64,000 nt of DNA from CAZHGD01 sp964531735 (GTDB lineage Bacteria > Armatimonadota > UBA10988), in NCBI GenBank assembly GCA_964531735.1, contig CAZHGD010000004.1, positions 1-64,000 on the forward strand. Direction: 5' to 3'. The notes under the pieces are model-generated. The model did not search any database and was not told the origin of the DNA. It saw only the letters and a list, made by a program, of their open reading frames with translations. Shown here piece after piece: positions 48,876-57,504 of this stretch. Numbering within the stretch: position 1 is the stretch's first letter; each line of letters opens with the position of its first letter. The position numbers and the translations under genes were made by a program.

Positions 48876-50927
48876 TCAGGCCTCGGTGATCGCAATCGTC
48901 GTGAAGATGTCCACCTGCGGCACGCTCACCGTCAGGCGGCCATCAGCATAGCTGCACTTGGCCGTGGCGCCGCCCGGCTCCAGGCTGACCGCCGCCGGCG
49001 CGCCGCAACGGACGCGTACCGTGACGTCGCGCACCGGCAGAATCTGCTCGACGCACTTGAACCCGCCGTCACACGGCCGGTCACCGTGCTCGTTGACCAG
49101 GTGGATCAGCAAGCGCTGCCGCCCATCGGCCAGGCGCTGCCGCATCGGCACCACGTCGAGCCAGGCCGGCGCCTCGACGCGAACCAGCGGCTCCGCAATC
49201 GCCGCGTTCAAGAGGTTGGCCAGCAGCGGCTTCACCTGCCACTGGTTCTTCACCTGGTAGGCGCGGAACACGTCGCCGGCCACGTAGGCCGCCCAGCCGC
49301 GCCCGACCGGTCGCAGCGTGATGCCCGGGCAGCCGGTGTCCTCGCCCACTGGTGACCAGCGCAGCAGGTACTCGCCGTCGGCGCGCAGATAGCAGCGACG
49401 CAGGCGCGCGAGGGTGACCACCTCAGCAGCGGTCGGCCGCGCCAGGGCAAAGGTGCACTCGAACAGGTGCGGCATGTCGAGCGTGCCCGGACGCAACCGG
49501 TCGTCGGTCACTTCCAGGTAGCCATGGGTCTCGCCGCAGACGCCCTCATACGCCACGCCGAGCAGCTCTCCCAGCGCGAAGGCGCCGGTCTCCTGCCCGG
49601 CCGCGTCGAGCGTGCCGCTCAGGCCCACCTGCACCAGCACGCCGCCGCCGGCCACCCAGTCGCTCAGGGCCTTGACCAACTCGGGCGACAGGTAGCGCTG
49701 TTCGGGCACAATCACCGCGGTGAACTCGCTCAGCCGCCGGAGCAGCGTCTCCGCGGTGACCAGGTGGTGCGGGATCATCGACTCGAGCAGCGCCCGGTGC
49801 GCGCCGCGCGCGGTGCGCTCGTCGCAGAAGAAGCGCGGCTCACCGCGCGTGAAGTGCTGGTCGGTACAGTGCAGCACCGCCACACACGGCACCGCTTCGG
49901 CGCCGGTCAGCACGGGCTCGCGCTCTTCCACGAAGGCCAGCGTGGCACCCAACTGGGCCATCACCGCGGGCTGCACGGTGTAGTCCTGCTGCATCTGGTA
50001 GCCGATCCAGGTCAGCCCGCCGCGCGCCACGGCCGCCGACACCTCCTGCTGCATGGCCACGGCCGGCTTGCAGCCCCAGTCGCCCCACCACTGCAGGAAC
50101 GCCGAGTTCATGATGTCGAACGGCCGCTCCGAGAGCGCCCAGAGCGAGCTCAGGTAGCTGCCGTTGTAGACCTGGTCTTCGGGCATGATGTCGGCCACCA
50201 ACGCGCCGATGCCCGCCGGCACCACCTCGGGCATGCGCGGTGTGTAGGCCCAGTTGATCGACACCACCACGTCGTCGCGCACGCCGTGGATGGTCTCGCA
50301 GATGGCCTGCCGCACCTCGCGGAGGGCTTGCAGCTTCCAGGCCACGTACTCGCCCCAGGCGGCATCTTTCGGCCCGCTGGGCACGGCCTGGCCACCCGAC
50401 GCGGCGGCGAAACGGCGGCAGCACGCTTCGCACCAGCACGGGCTGTGCGCATAGGTGCCGTCGAAGAACAGCGAGTCGACGTCGTACAGCGAGACGATCT
50501 CGGCCACGTGCGGCAGCATCCACTCATCGAACAGCGGGCTCAGCAGACAGCCGCTGAGGCCACGCGCGGTGCCGTCGGCATGGCGCTCCAGCCACTCCGG
50601 ATGGTCGCGGGCGATCGGCTCGCTGTTGAACGTGTGGTAGTAGCCGATGGCCTTCAGTCCGCGGCGGTGGAAGGCCTCGATCTGCTCACCGAGCATGTCG
50701 AGCCCGGCCGGCAGTTGCGGGTGCTGGTAGCGGACCGAGCCCTGCTGGTAGAACGACCAGCCGAAGCCGCACTTGCAGAACACGGACGCTGCCTGCACCC
50801 GCGCGGCGACCAACTGGTCGGCCCAGGCCTCGGCGTCGAACGCTCCGGCCAGACCGACCGCGGCGCTGTGGCTGTGGAAGTCGAAGAAGAGCTTGCGGAA
50901 CGATGTGTCGTACCAGGATCCGGACAT
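48876..50927 (-). CDS. GHL6-type TIM-barrel glycosyl hydrolase-like protein
   Basis: 683 aa, no signal peptide. GAGG lies 6 bases before the ATG at 50927; a GTG at 50930 is adjacent. The opening FRKLFFDFHSHSAAVG, then VFCKCGFGWSFYQQGSVRY and LDMLGEQIEAFHRRGLKAIGYY, match the hypothetical glycosyl hydrolase 6 group, relatives of alpha-amylase and alpha-L-fucosidase barrels. A likely active-site Asp lies in SLFFDGTY (about 155), followed by the Cys-rich PCWCEACCRRF. An alpha/beta domain (about 350-490) and a beta-sandwich end the protein. Cytoplasmic; it could cleave an imported oligosaccharide. Confidence 0.75.
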   Translation of the reverse strand: MSGSWYDTSFRKLFFDFHSHSAAVGLAGAFDAEAWADQLVAARVQAASVFCKCGFGWSFYQQGSVRYQHPQLPAGLDMLGEQIEAFHRRGLKAIGYYHTFNSEPIARDHPEWLERHADGTARGLSGCLLSPLFDEWMLPHVAEIVSLYDVDSLFFDGTYAHSPCWCEACCRRFAAASGGQAVPSGPKDAAWGEYVAWKLQALREVRQAICETIHGVRDDVVVSINWAYTPRMPEVVPAGIGALVADIMPEDQVYNGSYLSSLWALSERPFDIMNSAFLQWWGDWGCKPAVAMQQEVSAAVARGGLTWIGYQMQQDYTVQPAVMAQLGATLAFVEEREPVLTGAEAVPCVAVLHCTDQHFTRGEPRFFCDERTARGAHRALLESMIPHHLVTAETLLRRLSEFTAVIVPEQRYLSPELVKALSDWVAGGGVLVQVGLSGTLDAAGQETGAFALGELLGVAYEGVCGETHGYLEVTDDRLRPGTLDMPHLFECTFALARPTAAEVVTLARLRRCYLRADGEYLLRWSPVGEDTGCPGITLRPVGRGWAAYVAGDVFRAYQVKNQWQVKPLLANLLNAAIAEPLVRVEAPAWLDVVPMRQRLADGRQRLLIHLVNEHGDRPCDGGFKCVEQILPVRDVTVRVRCGAPAAVSLEPGGATAKCSYADGRLTVSVPQVDIFTTIAITEA

Positions 50928-50961
50928 CACGCACCTCGCTTGGACAGACGGCGGCCGGCGC

Positions 50962-51975
50962 TCAGGCGTTCAGCGGCCGGCTGGTGATCAGGCCGATGCC
51001 GCGGCCACGGTCGCCGACGGCGTTGTAGAACAGGTAGCTCGTGTCGTTGTCGGCCCGGTAGACCAACGACACCTTGTGCGCGTACTGGCGGTCGAGCCCG
51101 CTGGGGTTGCCGCCCGCGCGGTAGAGCGGCTCGGGATGGGCGATCCAGTGCAGCAGGTCGCGTGAGAACGCCGCCATGATGTGGGCGCCGCCGCGGCCGA
51201 CGCCGAAGTAGAGCATGGTCCAGTGGTCGCCGTCACGGTAGACCTTGCCGTCGGAGCAAAACACCTCGTCGTAGCCGCCGAGGCGGTTGCGCAGGACCGG
51301 GTTCTGCGGGTGCCGCCGCCAGTGCAGCAGATCGTCGGAGAAGGCCACGCCGAGCTGCTCGACCCCGCCCTGCGCGGCGTTGTAGTAGTTGTAGTAGCGG
51401 CCCTCATGCTCCAGCAGCCAGGGCTGGTAGATGCAATCGCGCTCCCAGTCGGCGCAGTCGGCGTCGTACACCGACAGGATCGGCTCCGGCCGCGCCCGGC
51501 GCCAGTGCAGGCCATCGTCGCTGACCGCGACGCCTTCATACCCCGGTCGCAGCTCATACCCGCCTTGCCGCGGGTAGGCGCCGTAGAGCGTCCAGTAGAG
51601 CCCGTTGTGCCGCTTCAGCCGCCGCGGCGCGCGGACGTCCCAGGAGTCGTACAGGTACGCGCCCACCACGCGGCCGCCATGGTCGAACTCGCCGGCCGGA
51701 CCATAGCCCATGGCCAGCCCGAGCGGCGTCCAGTGCAGCAGGTCGGTGCTCTCGGCCACGAACGACTGGTAGCCGCGCCCATCGAAGCCGATGAAGCTCA
51801 GGTACCAGCGCTCGTCGCCCGGCAACTGGTAGACCGTGGGACAGTCGGTCATGTGGACCTCGGCGAAGCCGGCCACGCCGGGCTGGGCCGCGATGACGTG
51901 GTGCGGCTGGTAGTGCCAGCCGCGGTACGGCGCGGACCAGGCGTCCAGTGTGGCGGCATCGATCAGGGACGTCAT
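50962..51975 (-). CDS. GH43/GH32-like five-bladed beta-propeller glycosidase
   Basis: 337 aa. AGGAG lies 6 bases before the ATG at 51975; a longer reading from 52032 would run back into the permease gene. Repeated blade signatures: STDLLHWTPLG, SDDGLHWRRARPEPIL, SDDLLHWRRHPQNPVL, SRDLLHWIAHPEPLY. This is the S-x-D-x-x-H-W repeat of GH43, GH32, GH62 and GH130 enzymes. An early MTDCPTVYQ supplies a candidate catalytic Asp. No signal peptide. Substrate cannot be told. It sits directly after the transporter genes. Confidence 0.8.
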   Translation of the reverse strand: MTSLIDAATLDAWSAPYRGWHYQPHHVIAAQPGVAGFAEVHMTDCPTVYQLPGDERWYLSFIGFDGRGYQSFVAESTDLLHWTPLGLAMGYGPAGEFDHGGRVVGAYLYDSWDVRAPRRLKRHNGLYWTLYGAYPRQGGYELRPGYEGVAVSDDGLHWRRARPEPILSVYDADCADWERDCIYQPWLLEHEGRYYNYYNAAQGGVEQLGVAFSDDLLHWRRHPQNPVLRNRLGGYDEVFCSDGKVYRDGDHWTMLYFGVGRGGAHIMAAFSRDLLHWIAHPEPLYRAGGNPSGLDRQYAHKVSLVYRADNDTSYLFYNAVGDRGRGIGLITSRPLNA

Positions 51976-51988
51976 GGGCGACTCCTGC

Positions 51989-53326
51989 TCAGCCGGTGCG
52001 CCGGCGCTTGAGCATATCCAGCAGAACGGCACCGAGGATGACCAGTCCCAGGACGATCTTCTGCGTGTAGGGTTCGACCCCCACCAGGTTCATCCCGTTG
52101 CGGATGACCGCGATGATCAGCGCGCCGATCAGCGTGCCGAAGATGCCGCCCTCACCACCGGCCAGGCTGGTCCCGCCGACCACCACGGCGGCGATGACGT
52201 ACAGCTCGTACATGGCGCCGTAGGTGGGCGCGCCGGCGCGGAGCTGCGAGGCGGTGATGACGCCGCCCAGGCCGGCCGACAGCCCACAGACCAGGTAGGC
52301 GAAGACGATGGCGCGCTGCGAACGCACGCCGGACAGCCGCGCCGCTTCGGGATTGCCACCGATGGCGTAGAGCTGCCGGCCGAGTACCGTGCCGGTCATG
52401 AAGCAGTGCGCGGCCACGAACACGACCAGCATGACGACCACCGCGTTCGGCAGACCCAGCAGGCCGGCGCCGCGGCCGAGCCAGCAGAACGAGTCGGGGA
52501 TGTCGTAGATCGACTGGCCCTTGGCGATGATGAACGCCAGGCCGCTGGCCACTTGCATCATGGCCAGGGTGGCGATGAACGGCGGAATGCGGAATCCGGT
52601 GATCATCAGGCCCGAGAAGGTGCCGACGCCACCACACAGCGCGATGGCGCCGAGGCTGGCCAGCAGGAGATGCAGACCACTCGCGCCGGCGCCGCCGAAG
52701 GCGCGGATCAGCCAGGCGGTGACCACCGCCGACAGTGCGATCAGGCTGCCGACCGACAGGTCGATGCCGGCGGTGATGATGACCAGCGTCATGCCGACCG
52801 CGCAGATGGCGATCACCGCGATCTGGTCGGCCACGTTCCGCAGGTTGCTCGGCGCCAGGAACGCCGACCGCCGCGCGGTGGACGGCGCGCGCACCTCCAG
52901 GCCGGCCAGTTGGGGCGACTGCTGGCGCAGCGCCGCGAACACCGGCCAACCAGCGCAGGCCGGCGTGGTGGCCACGATCTGGAACGGGCGGCCGGCGCGC
53001 ACCACGCTCTCGAGCGCCTGCCGCACCTGCGGCGGGTCGCCCTGGACCTCGGCCACCACGTTGACCGTGGTGTGGGCCAGACCCAACCGCACCGCGGCGG
53101 CGAAGGCCGCGTCCTCGGGCAGGCCCTGCGTGACGATGGCCACGCCGGCGCCCGGCCGACCGGCCAGCTCGTGGGCCAGTGCGGTGCCGCCCGCGGCACC
53201 GTCGGCGCTCTCCGGCCGCCAGGTGGCCACGGCGAAGCCGAGGCCGAGGAGCAGCAGGACGGCCAACATGCCGTAGTCGCTGAACAGCCGCCGCGCGACG
53301 CTCGACACGGTGGCCCGGCGGCTCAT
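51989..53326 (-). CDS. RbsC-like sugar ABC transporter permease with inserted extracytoplasmic domain
   Basis: 445 aa; related permeases are about 320-340. Helix 1 (GMLAVLLLLGLGFAVA, about 19-35), then about 125 extra residues (about 36-160) with a Rossmann-like pattern (GVAIVTQGLPEDAAFAAAV, VNVVAEVQGDPPQVRQAL). The standard permease follows: ICAVGMTLVIITAGIDLSVGS (about 168), IGGNPEAARLSGV (EAA-loop equivalent) and VVVGGTSLAGGEGGIFGTL. It imports ribose-class sugars. The ATG overlaps the binding-protein stop (ATGA). No ATP-binding subunit gene is in the window. Confidence 0.88.
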   Translation of the reverse strand: MSRRATVSSVARRLFSDYGMLAVLLLLGLGFAVATWRPESADGAAGGTALAHELAGRPGAGVAIVTQGLPEDAAFAAAVRLGLAHTTVNVVAEVQGDPPQVRQALESVVRAGRPFQIVATTPACAGWPVFAALRQQSPQLAGLEVRAPSTARRSAFLAPSNLRNVADQIAVIAICAVGMTLVIITAGIDLSVGSLIALSAVVTAWLIRAFGGAGASGLHLLLASLGAIALCGGVGTFSGLMITGFRIPPFIATLAMMQVASGLAFIIAKGQSIYDIPDSFCWLGRGAGLLGLPNAVVVMLVVFVAAHCFMTGTVLGRQLYAIGGNPEAARLSGVRSQRAIVFAYLVCGLSAGLGGVITASQLRAGAPTYGAMYELYVIAAVVVGGTSLAGGEGGIFGTLIGALIIAVIRNGMNLVGVEPYTQKIVLGLVILGAVLLDMLKRRRTG

Positions 53327-54282
53327 TTGAGCGACGGGTCCTTCAGCGCCTCGGCCTTGGTGTAGAGCGCGGTCGGGATTAGCGTCTGCGTCGGCACGCT
53401 CTCACCGCCCAGGTACCGGGCCACCGCCTGGATGACGCCTTGACCGATCTTGTCGGGGAACTGGATCGGGTCGGCGTAGAGCCGGCCCTCCTTGATCGCC
53501 TGCTTCGCCTCGGGCATGCCGTCGAACCCGACGATCTTCACCTTCTCGGTGCGGCCGGCCTTCTCCACGGCGGCCAGCGCGCCGAACGCCGTGGGGTCGT
53601 TGATGGCGAAGATAACGTCGAGGTCGGGGTGCTTCTCCAGGATGTCCTGGGCAGTCTTGAAGGCGGTGTCGCGCTGCGCGCCGCCGGGCAACTGGTCGAC
53701 AATCTGGATGCCCGGGCTGCGGCCGATCACCTCGCGGAAGCCCTTGGTGCGCAGGAGCACCGACTCGACCTCCGGGTGGTCGATGATGGCCACCTTGCCC
53801 TTGCCCTTGAGCAGGTCGGCCACGGCCTTGCCCGCCACGCGGCCCCCTTCGAGGTTGTCGGTGGCGATGTGCGAGACGACCTTGGCAGTCTTGTCCAGAC
53901 AAGCAATGTCGGCGGTGAACACCGGAATGCCGGCCTGGTTGGCCTCGACGATGGACGTGCCCACCGAGCGCGAGTCGCAGGGACACAGCACGATCGCCGC
54001 GACCTTGCGGACGATGAAGTCCTTGATCTGGTCTTTCTGGCGCGCTGCGTCCTGCTCACCGGCGGTGACGGTCAGCTCGAAGCCGTGCTTCTGCGCCTCG
54101 TCCTGCATGGCGTCGGCCATGACCTTGAAGAACGGGTTGGCCAGCGTCAGCAGCGAGACGCCCACCACCACTTTGCCGGGCGGCGTCGCCGCGCCGCTCG
54201 GGCTCGCGCCCGGGCGGCCGGTGCGGCTGCAGGCCGTCAGCGCGAACACCACGCTCACGGCCACCAGCAAGCGATTGCGCAT
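53323..54282 (-). CDS. Periplasmic sugar-binding lipoprotein (RbsB-like, type 1 PBP)
   Basis: 319 aa. GAGG lies 7 bases before the ATG at 54282. Lipoprotein signal RLLVAVSVVFALTAC with lipobox LTAC. The mature domain has VVVGVSLLTLANPFFKVMAD (about 38-57), DQIKDFIVRKVAAIVLCPCD, AGIPVFTADIAC, SHIATDNLEGGRVAG, FAINDPTAFGALAAVE and KIVGFDGMPEAKQAI, all characteristic of ribose/galactose-type binding proteins. First gene of the seven-gene operon, divergent from a DUF1559 gene. It delivers a sugar to the downstream permease; specificity unknown. Confidence 0.9.
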   Translation of the reverse strand: MRNRLLVAVSVVFALTACSRTGRPGASPSGAATPPGKVVVGVSLLTLANPFFKVMADAMQDEAQKHGFELTVTAGEQDAARQKDQIKDFIVRKVAAIVLCPCDSRSVGTSIVEANQAGIPVFTADIACLDKTAKVVSHIATDNLEGGRVAGKAVADLLKGKGKVAIIDHPEVESVLLRTKGFREVIGRSPGIQIVDQLPGGAQRDTAFKTAQDILEKHPDLDVIFAINDPTAFGALAAVEKAGRTEKVKIVGFDGMPEAKQAIKEGRLYADPIQFPDKIGQGVIQAVARYLGGESVPTQTLIPTALYTKAEALKDPSLK

Positions 54283-54376
54283 CAGGTCACCTCGGTTGCA
54301 CAGATAGCGAACAGCCAGCACCTGGTTGGCGCTTCACGGCGCACCTCCTCCCGCGGCCCCGACCCGCACCAGGGGG

Positions 54377-54405
54377 TTGCCAACGGCGCCCACATGTGGC
54401 ATACG
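54377..54405 (+). promoter_or_regulatory. Candidate promoter with palindrome in the spacer, before DUF1559 gene 4
   Basis: -35 TTGCCA (54377-54382), 17-base spacer, weak -10 CATACG (54400-54405). The spacer ends with the perfect 10-base palindrome CCACATGTGG (54390-54399), a possible operator that could also affect the divergent sugar operon. A second inverted repeat, GGTGAC/GTCACC (54414-54430), follows. Confidence 0.35.
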
Positions 54406-54445
54406 TGCGGAGGGGTGACGAGCGGTCACCCAGTGAGGAGAGCCA

Positions 54446-55201
54446 ATGGCACGCAGACGGGGGTTCACGCTGATTGAGCTGCTGGTCGTGATCGCCATCA
54501 TCGCCATCCTGGCGGCGATTCTGTTTCCGGTGTTCGCCAAGGCGCGCGAGAAGGCGCGGCAGTCGAACTGCTCGTCGAACATGAAGCAGATCGGCACGGC
54601 GATGATGATGTACGCGCAGGATTACGACGGCGTCTTCATCTACACCTGGTACGAGTGGCACGTCGACCTGACGCCATACGTGAAGAACGACCAGATCTTC
54701 GCCTGTCCGAGCAGCGGCCACGCCAAGCCGGCCGCGGTCCAGTTCACCAACACCGCCTTCGCCGACGGCTCGGTGCGCACCGGCTCGTTCGCCACCAACA
54801 CGGTGACCTACGGCGCCACACTGCCGCGGATCTATGGCCACTACGCCAAGAACGAGGAGACTCTGGCCAACTACGGCGTGGCCACCGGCGGCCGCGCCAC
54901 CGACTCCAACTTGGCGGAGCCGGCCAACACCGTCATGCACGCGGAGGCGATCAGCTTCGCCGAGGACACCGACGGTGCCTACGACGGCGGCACGAACGCC
55001 AACGGCCCGTACATCGATCCGGGTGGCACGACCTGGACCGAGGTGTTCAACTCGATCAGTTCGCGGCACAACGACGGCAGCAACTTCCTGTTCTGCGACG
55101 GTCACGTGAAGTGGCAGTCGCGGAGCTGGGTCCGCTCGACCGACGGCCGGCACGCCATCTGCTGGGCCCGGCAAAGCTACGCCGACGGCGCGACCTGGTG
55201 A
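54446..55201 (+). CDS. DUF1559 pseudopilin-like protein 4
   Basis: 251 aa, slightly longer than the other three. GAGGAG lies about 6 bases before the ATG. Leader ARRRG, then FTLIELLVVIAIIAILAA, AKAREKARQSNCSSNMKQIG, YAQDYDGVFI. The middle part carries an extra segment (about 100-190; NTVTYGATLPRIYGHYAKNE and EAISFAEDTDGAYDGG). The box H-NDGSNFLFC-DGHVKW comes near the end. It is divergent from the sugar-uptake operon with a shared 163-base regulatory region, suggesting linked expression. Confidence 0.9.
   Translation: MARRRGFTLIELLVVIAIIAILAAILFPVFAKAREKARQSNCSSNMKQIGTAMMMYAQDYDGVFIYTWYEWHVDLTPYVKNDQIFACPSSGHAKPAAVQFTNTAFADGSVRTGSFATNTVTYGATLPRIYGHYAKNEETLANYGVATGGRATDSNLAEPANTVMHAEAISFAEDTDGAYDGGTNANGPYIDPGGTTWTEVFNSISSRHNDGSNFLFCDGHVKWQSRSWVRSTDGRHAICWARQSYADGATW
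54464..54586 (+). repeat. DUF1559 leader module, copy 4 of 4
   Basis: Same 123-base block as at 35028-35150, about 19 kb away in direct orientation. Conserved at DNA level through the prepilin helix and the AKAREKARQS region. Confidence 0.8.
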
Positions 55202-55217
55202 GTCGGTGGCACCTTCA

Positions 55218-55261
55218 CGGCACCGGTTCACGCGCCCTCGCGGCGTCGTGGGCCGGTGCCG
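55218..55261. terminator. Terminator-like hairpin between convergent genes
   Basis: Perfect 9-base outer arms CGGCACCGG (55218-55226) and CCGGTGCCG (55253-55261), with a short inner ACGC/GCGT pairing in the 26-base loop. It lies between the stops of the DUF1559 gene and the TPR-GT2 gene. Confidence 0.45.
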
Positions 55262-55283
55262 TCCCCACACGTTCGGCCGGCAC

Positions 55284-57347
55284 TCAGGACGGCCAGTCCA
55301 GCACGCCGGCCGCGAAGCCATCGAAGACCGGCAGCTCCTGGAGCAGCGCGGCGCCATCCTCGGCGCGGTAGGGGCCGCTCGCCACCACCAGCGTCTCGTC
55401 GGGCAGGCGCTCCTTGAGCCGCAACGCCAGGTCCACCGCAGCGTCGACGGTGTCGGGCGTCACCACCACGCCGACCGACTGCGGCGCGAACCCCTCCACG
55501 CGCAGCAGCGCCTCGGTCACGTGGACACCTGTGGTGGCCGGGTCGATGGCCAGCAGCCAGGTACCGGCGCGCGCGCGCAGCCCGTCGACGAGGGCGGCGT
55601 AGTGCCGCTGGTCGGCCTCACCCACCTCGTCCTTGGCGCCGGGCCGCAGCACGGCCAGCCGCGTCGCCGGCAGCGACCCGCGCTCCGCGGCCGCCAGCCG
55701 CGCCGAGGCCACCACGTGCTGCCAGTCGCTCTGGTCGAACTGCATCCACTCGCCGCCCAGCGCCTCCAGTAGCGCGGTGAACGCACTCGGGGCGCGCCCG
55801 AGCAGCCGGTCGAGCGGGTTGCCACCGGTCGACATGCCCACCAGCGCCTGGACGCTGCGCCAGTCGCAGAGCAACCGGTAACCGGGCGTCAGCGGCGCCA
55901 CGGCGCCCAGGTCCGACGCCATGATGGCCAGCAGGTCGACCTCGGCACAGCACTCGGAGACCAGCGCGAAGCAGGCCAGCCAGACGGCAGCCTGGGTCTG
56001 CTCGATGGCGTCACGCGCCGCCGGCGGCGCCGTGCGGGCCGATACGGCCAGATCACTGAGCACCAGCCACGGCAGCAGCAGGAACGTCGGGTAGGCCAAC
56101 TCGGGCAGCTTCAGCCGCTCGTCGATCAGCCGCTCGAAGCGCCAGCGCTGCACGAGGTCGGGCAGCGCCGCCAGCAGGTCGGCCAGGTCGCCGTTGAGGA
56201 AGACTCCGAAGCGGTGGTTGGCGGCGTAGGCCGACTGGTACCCCACCGCGGCGGCCAGCACGGCGGGGACGTCTTCGCGGCGATGGCGCCGGCAGCGCGC
56301 TTCGGCGCTGTAGGTGAGCCGCAGACCGCCCGCGCGCCAGCGCTCGGACAGCAAGGTGTCCCAAGCCCGGTCGTGCTGCTCATCCCAGCCGCCGGCGGCC
56401 ACCACGGCGGCGCGGCGATAGATCGCGTTGCCGCCGAACACCCACGGCACGCCCTGGGCCGACTGCCGGCCGACGTAGTAGGCCGGCAGGTGCCGGGCTC
56501 GCCAGGCGTCGGCCACGCGGACGCTGTGCAGGTCGTCGGCCGTGCCCATGGCCGCGGCGATGGGCGCGCCGGCGTCGGTGGTCTGGTGGACCAGCAGGTC
56601 GCGCCGCGCGAAGTCGACCATCAGGCGCTCGAGCCAGTGCGGCTCCGGGACCAAGTCGCCTTCGAGCAGGGCCACCAGCTCGGTCTCGGCCAGCGCGACG
56701 CCCTGGTTGCGGTGCGCCGGCGGCGCCACCCGGTCCGGCGTCGATCGCACGCTGACCGGGAAGCTGCCGAGGCGCGCGAGCGTGTCGTCGACCGAGGCAT
56801 TGTCGAGCACGTAGACTTGCCGGACCGGATAGCTCTGCGCGAAGACCGCGCCGAGGACCGCCTCGATGGTCGCCGCATGGTTGTGGGTCAGCACGACCAC
56901 GGCCACCGGCCGGTCGCCCCACAACGCCTGCAGCTCTTCCAGCACCGCGTTGGCCGCGGCGTCGCGAGGCAGCGGCTGCAGGACGCGCTGGGCCGAGTAT
57001 GGCAGTCCGTGGTCAACGTAGTAGGCCGCCAGCCGTCGCCGCAGGCCCGCGTCGTGCGGAGCCAGGCCACAGGCCAGGTGGTACCAGGTCTCGGCCCGCT
57101 CGGCCTCGCCCTCGGCCTCCAGCAACTCGGCCAGCAGGGCGTAGCTGGCCGCGCGCTGGGGCTCGCGATCGATGGCCTGGACCAGGCTGCGCAGCGCCGC
57201 GTGAGGCCGCTCGAGCCGCGCCTGGGCCACCGCCAGTTCGGCCAACTCGGCGGCGCCGGCGCCGGCCGGTGAGGCGATCCGCGCCACGGTGTCGAGACAG
57301 GCGGCCAGTTCGCTGGCGCTCAAGTCGGCCCGGCTATAGCGGCTCAT
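55284..57347 (-). CDS. TPR - family 2 glycosyltransferase fusion with extra C-terminal domains
   Basis: 687 aa from the ATG at 57347 (the ribosome site GAGGAG is rather distant). About 10-125: TPR-like helices (SYALLAELLEAEGEAERAE, WYHLACGLAPHDAGLRRRLA). About 150-350: GT2 fold with VVVLTHNHAATIEAVL, LDNASVDDT, LLEGDLVPEPHW (E-G-D in place of D-x-D) and WVFGGNAIYRR. About 360-560: alpha-helical region, no family seen. About 570-687: Rossmann-like domain (GTWLLAIDPATTGVHV, TLVVASGPYRAEDGAALLQ) that recalls cobalamin-binding halves of radical SAM proteins. Cytoplasmic; sugar and acceptor unknown. Confidence 0.75.
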   Translation of the reverse strand: MSRYSRADLSASELAACLDTVARIASPAGAGAAELAELAVAQARLERPHAALRSLVQAIDREPQRAASYALLAELLEAEGEAERAETWYHLACGLAPHDAGLRRRLAAYYVDHGLPYSAQRVLQPLPRDAAANAVLEELQALWGDRPVAVVVLTHNHAATIEAVLGAVFAQSYPVRQVYVLDNASVDDTLARLGSFPVSVRSTPDRVAPPAHRNQGVALAETELVALLEGDLVPEPHWLERLMVDFARRDLLVHQTTDAGAPIAAAMGTADDLHSVRVADAWRARHLPAYYVGRQSAQGVPWVFGGNAIYRRAAVVAAGGWDEQHDRAWDTLLSERWRAGGLRLTYSAEARCRRHRREDVPAVLAAAVGYQSAYAANHRFGVFLNGDLADLLAALPDLVQRWRFERLIDERLKLPELAYPTFLLLPWLVLSDLAVSARTAPPAARDAIEQTQAAVWLACFALVSECCAEVDLLAIMASDLGAVAPLTPGYRLLCDWRSVQALVGMSTGGNPLDRLLGRAPSAFTALLEALGGEWMQFDQSDWQHVVASARLAAAERGSLPATRLAVLRPGAKDEVGEADQRHYAALVDGLRARAGTWLLAIDPATTGVHVTEALLRVEGFAPQSVGVVVTPDTVDAAVDLALRLKERLPDETLVVASGPYRAEDGAALLQELPVFDGFAAGVLDWPS

Positions 57348-57456
57348 CGTCGCGGGTGCTCCTCGCTGCTGCGCAGTATGCCCGGCGACGGCGCCGGCGT
57401 CCACCCACCGAGCCGCGACAGCCCGCCGGCGTTCACGTTGACGGGAGCCCTCGGCG

Positions 57457-57485
57457 TTGCCATTACGGGTCTCCTGCGGTATCCT
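57457..57485 (+). promoter_or_regulatory. Candidate sigma70-type promoter for the aminotransferase-serA-surE operon
   Basis: -35 TTGCCA (57457-57462), exactly 17-base spacer, -10 TATCCT (57480-57485), about 20 bases before the ATG at 57505. Five of six and four of six matches. Confidence 0.5.
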
Positions 57486-57504
57486 GAAAGCAGTCTGGGG
57501 GCGC

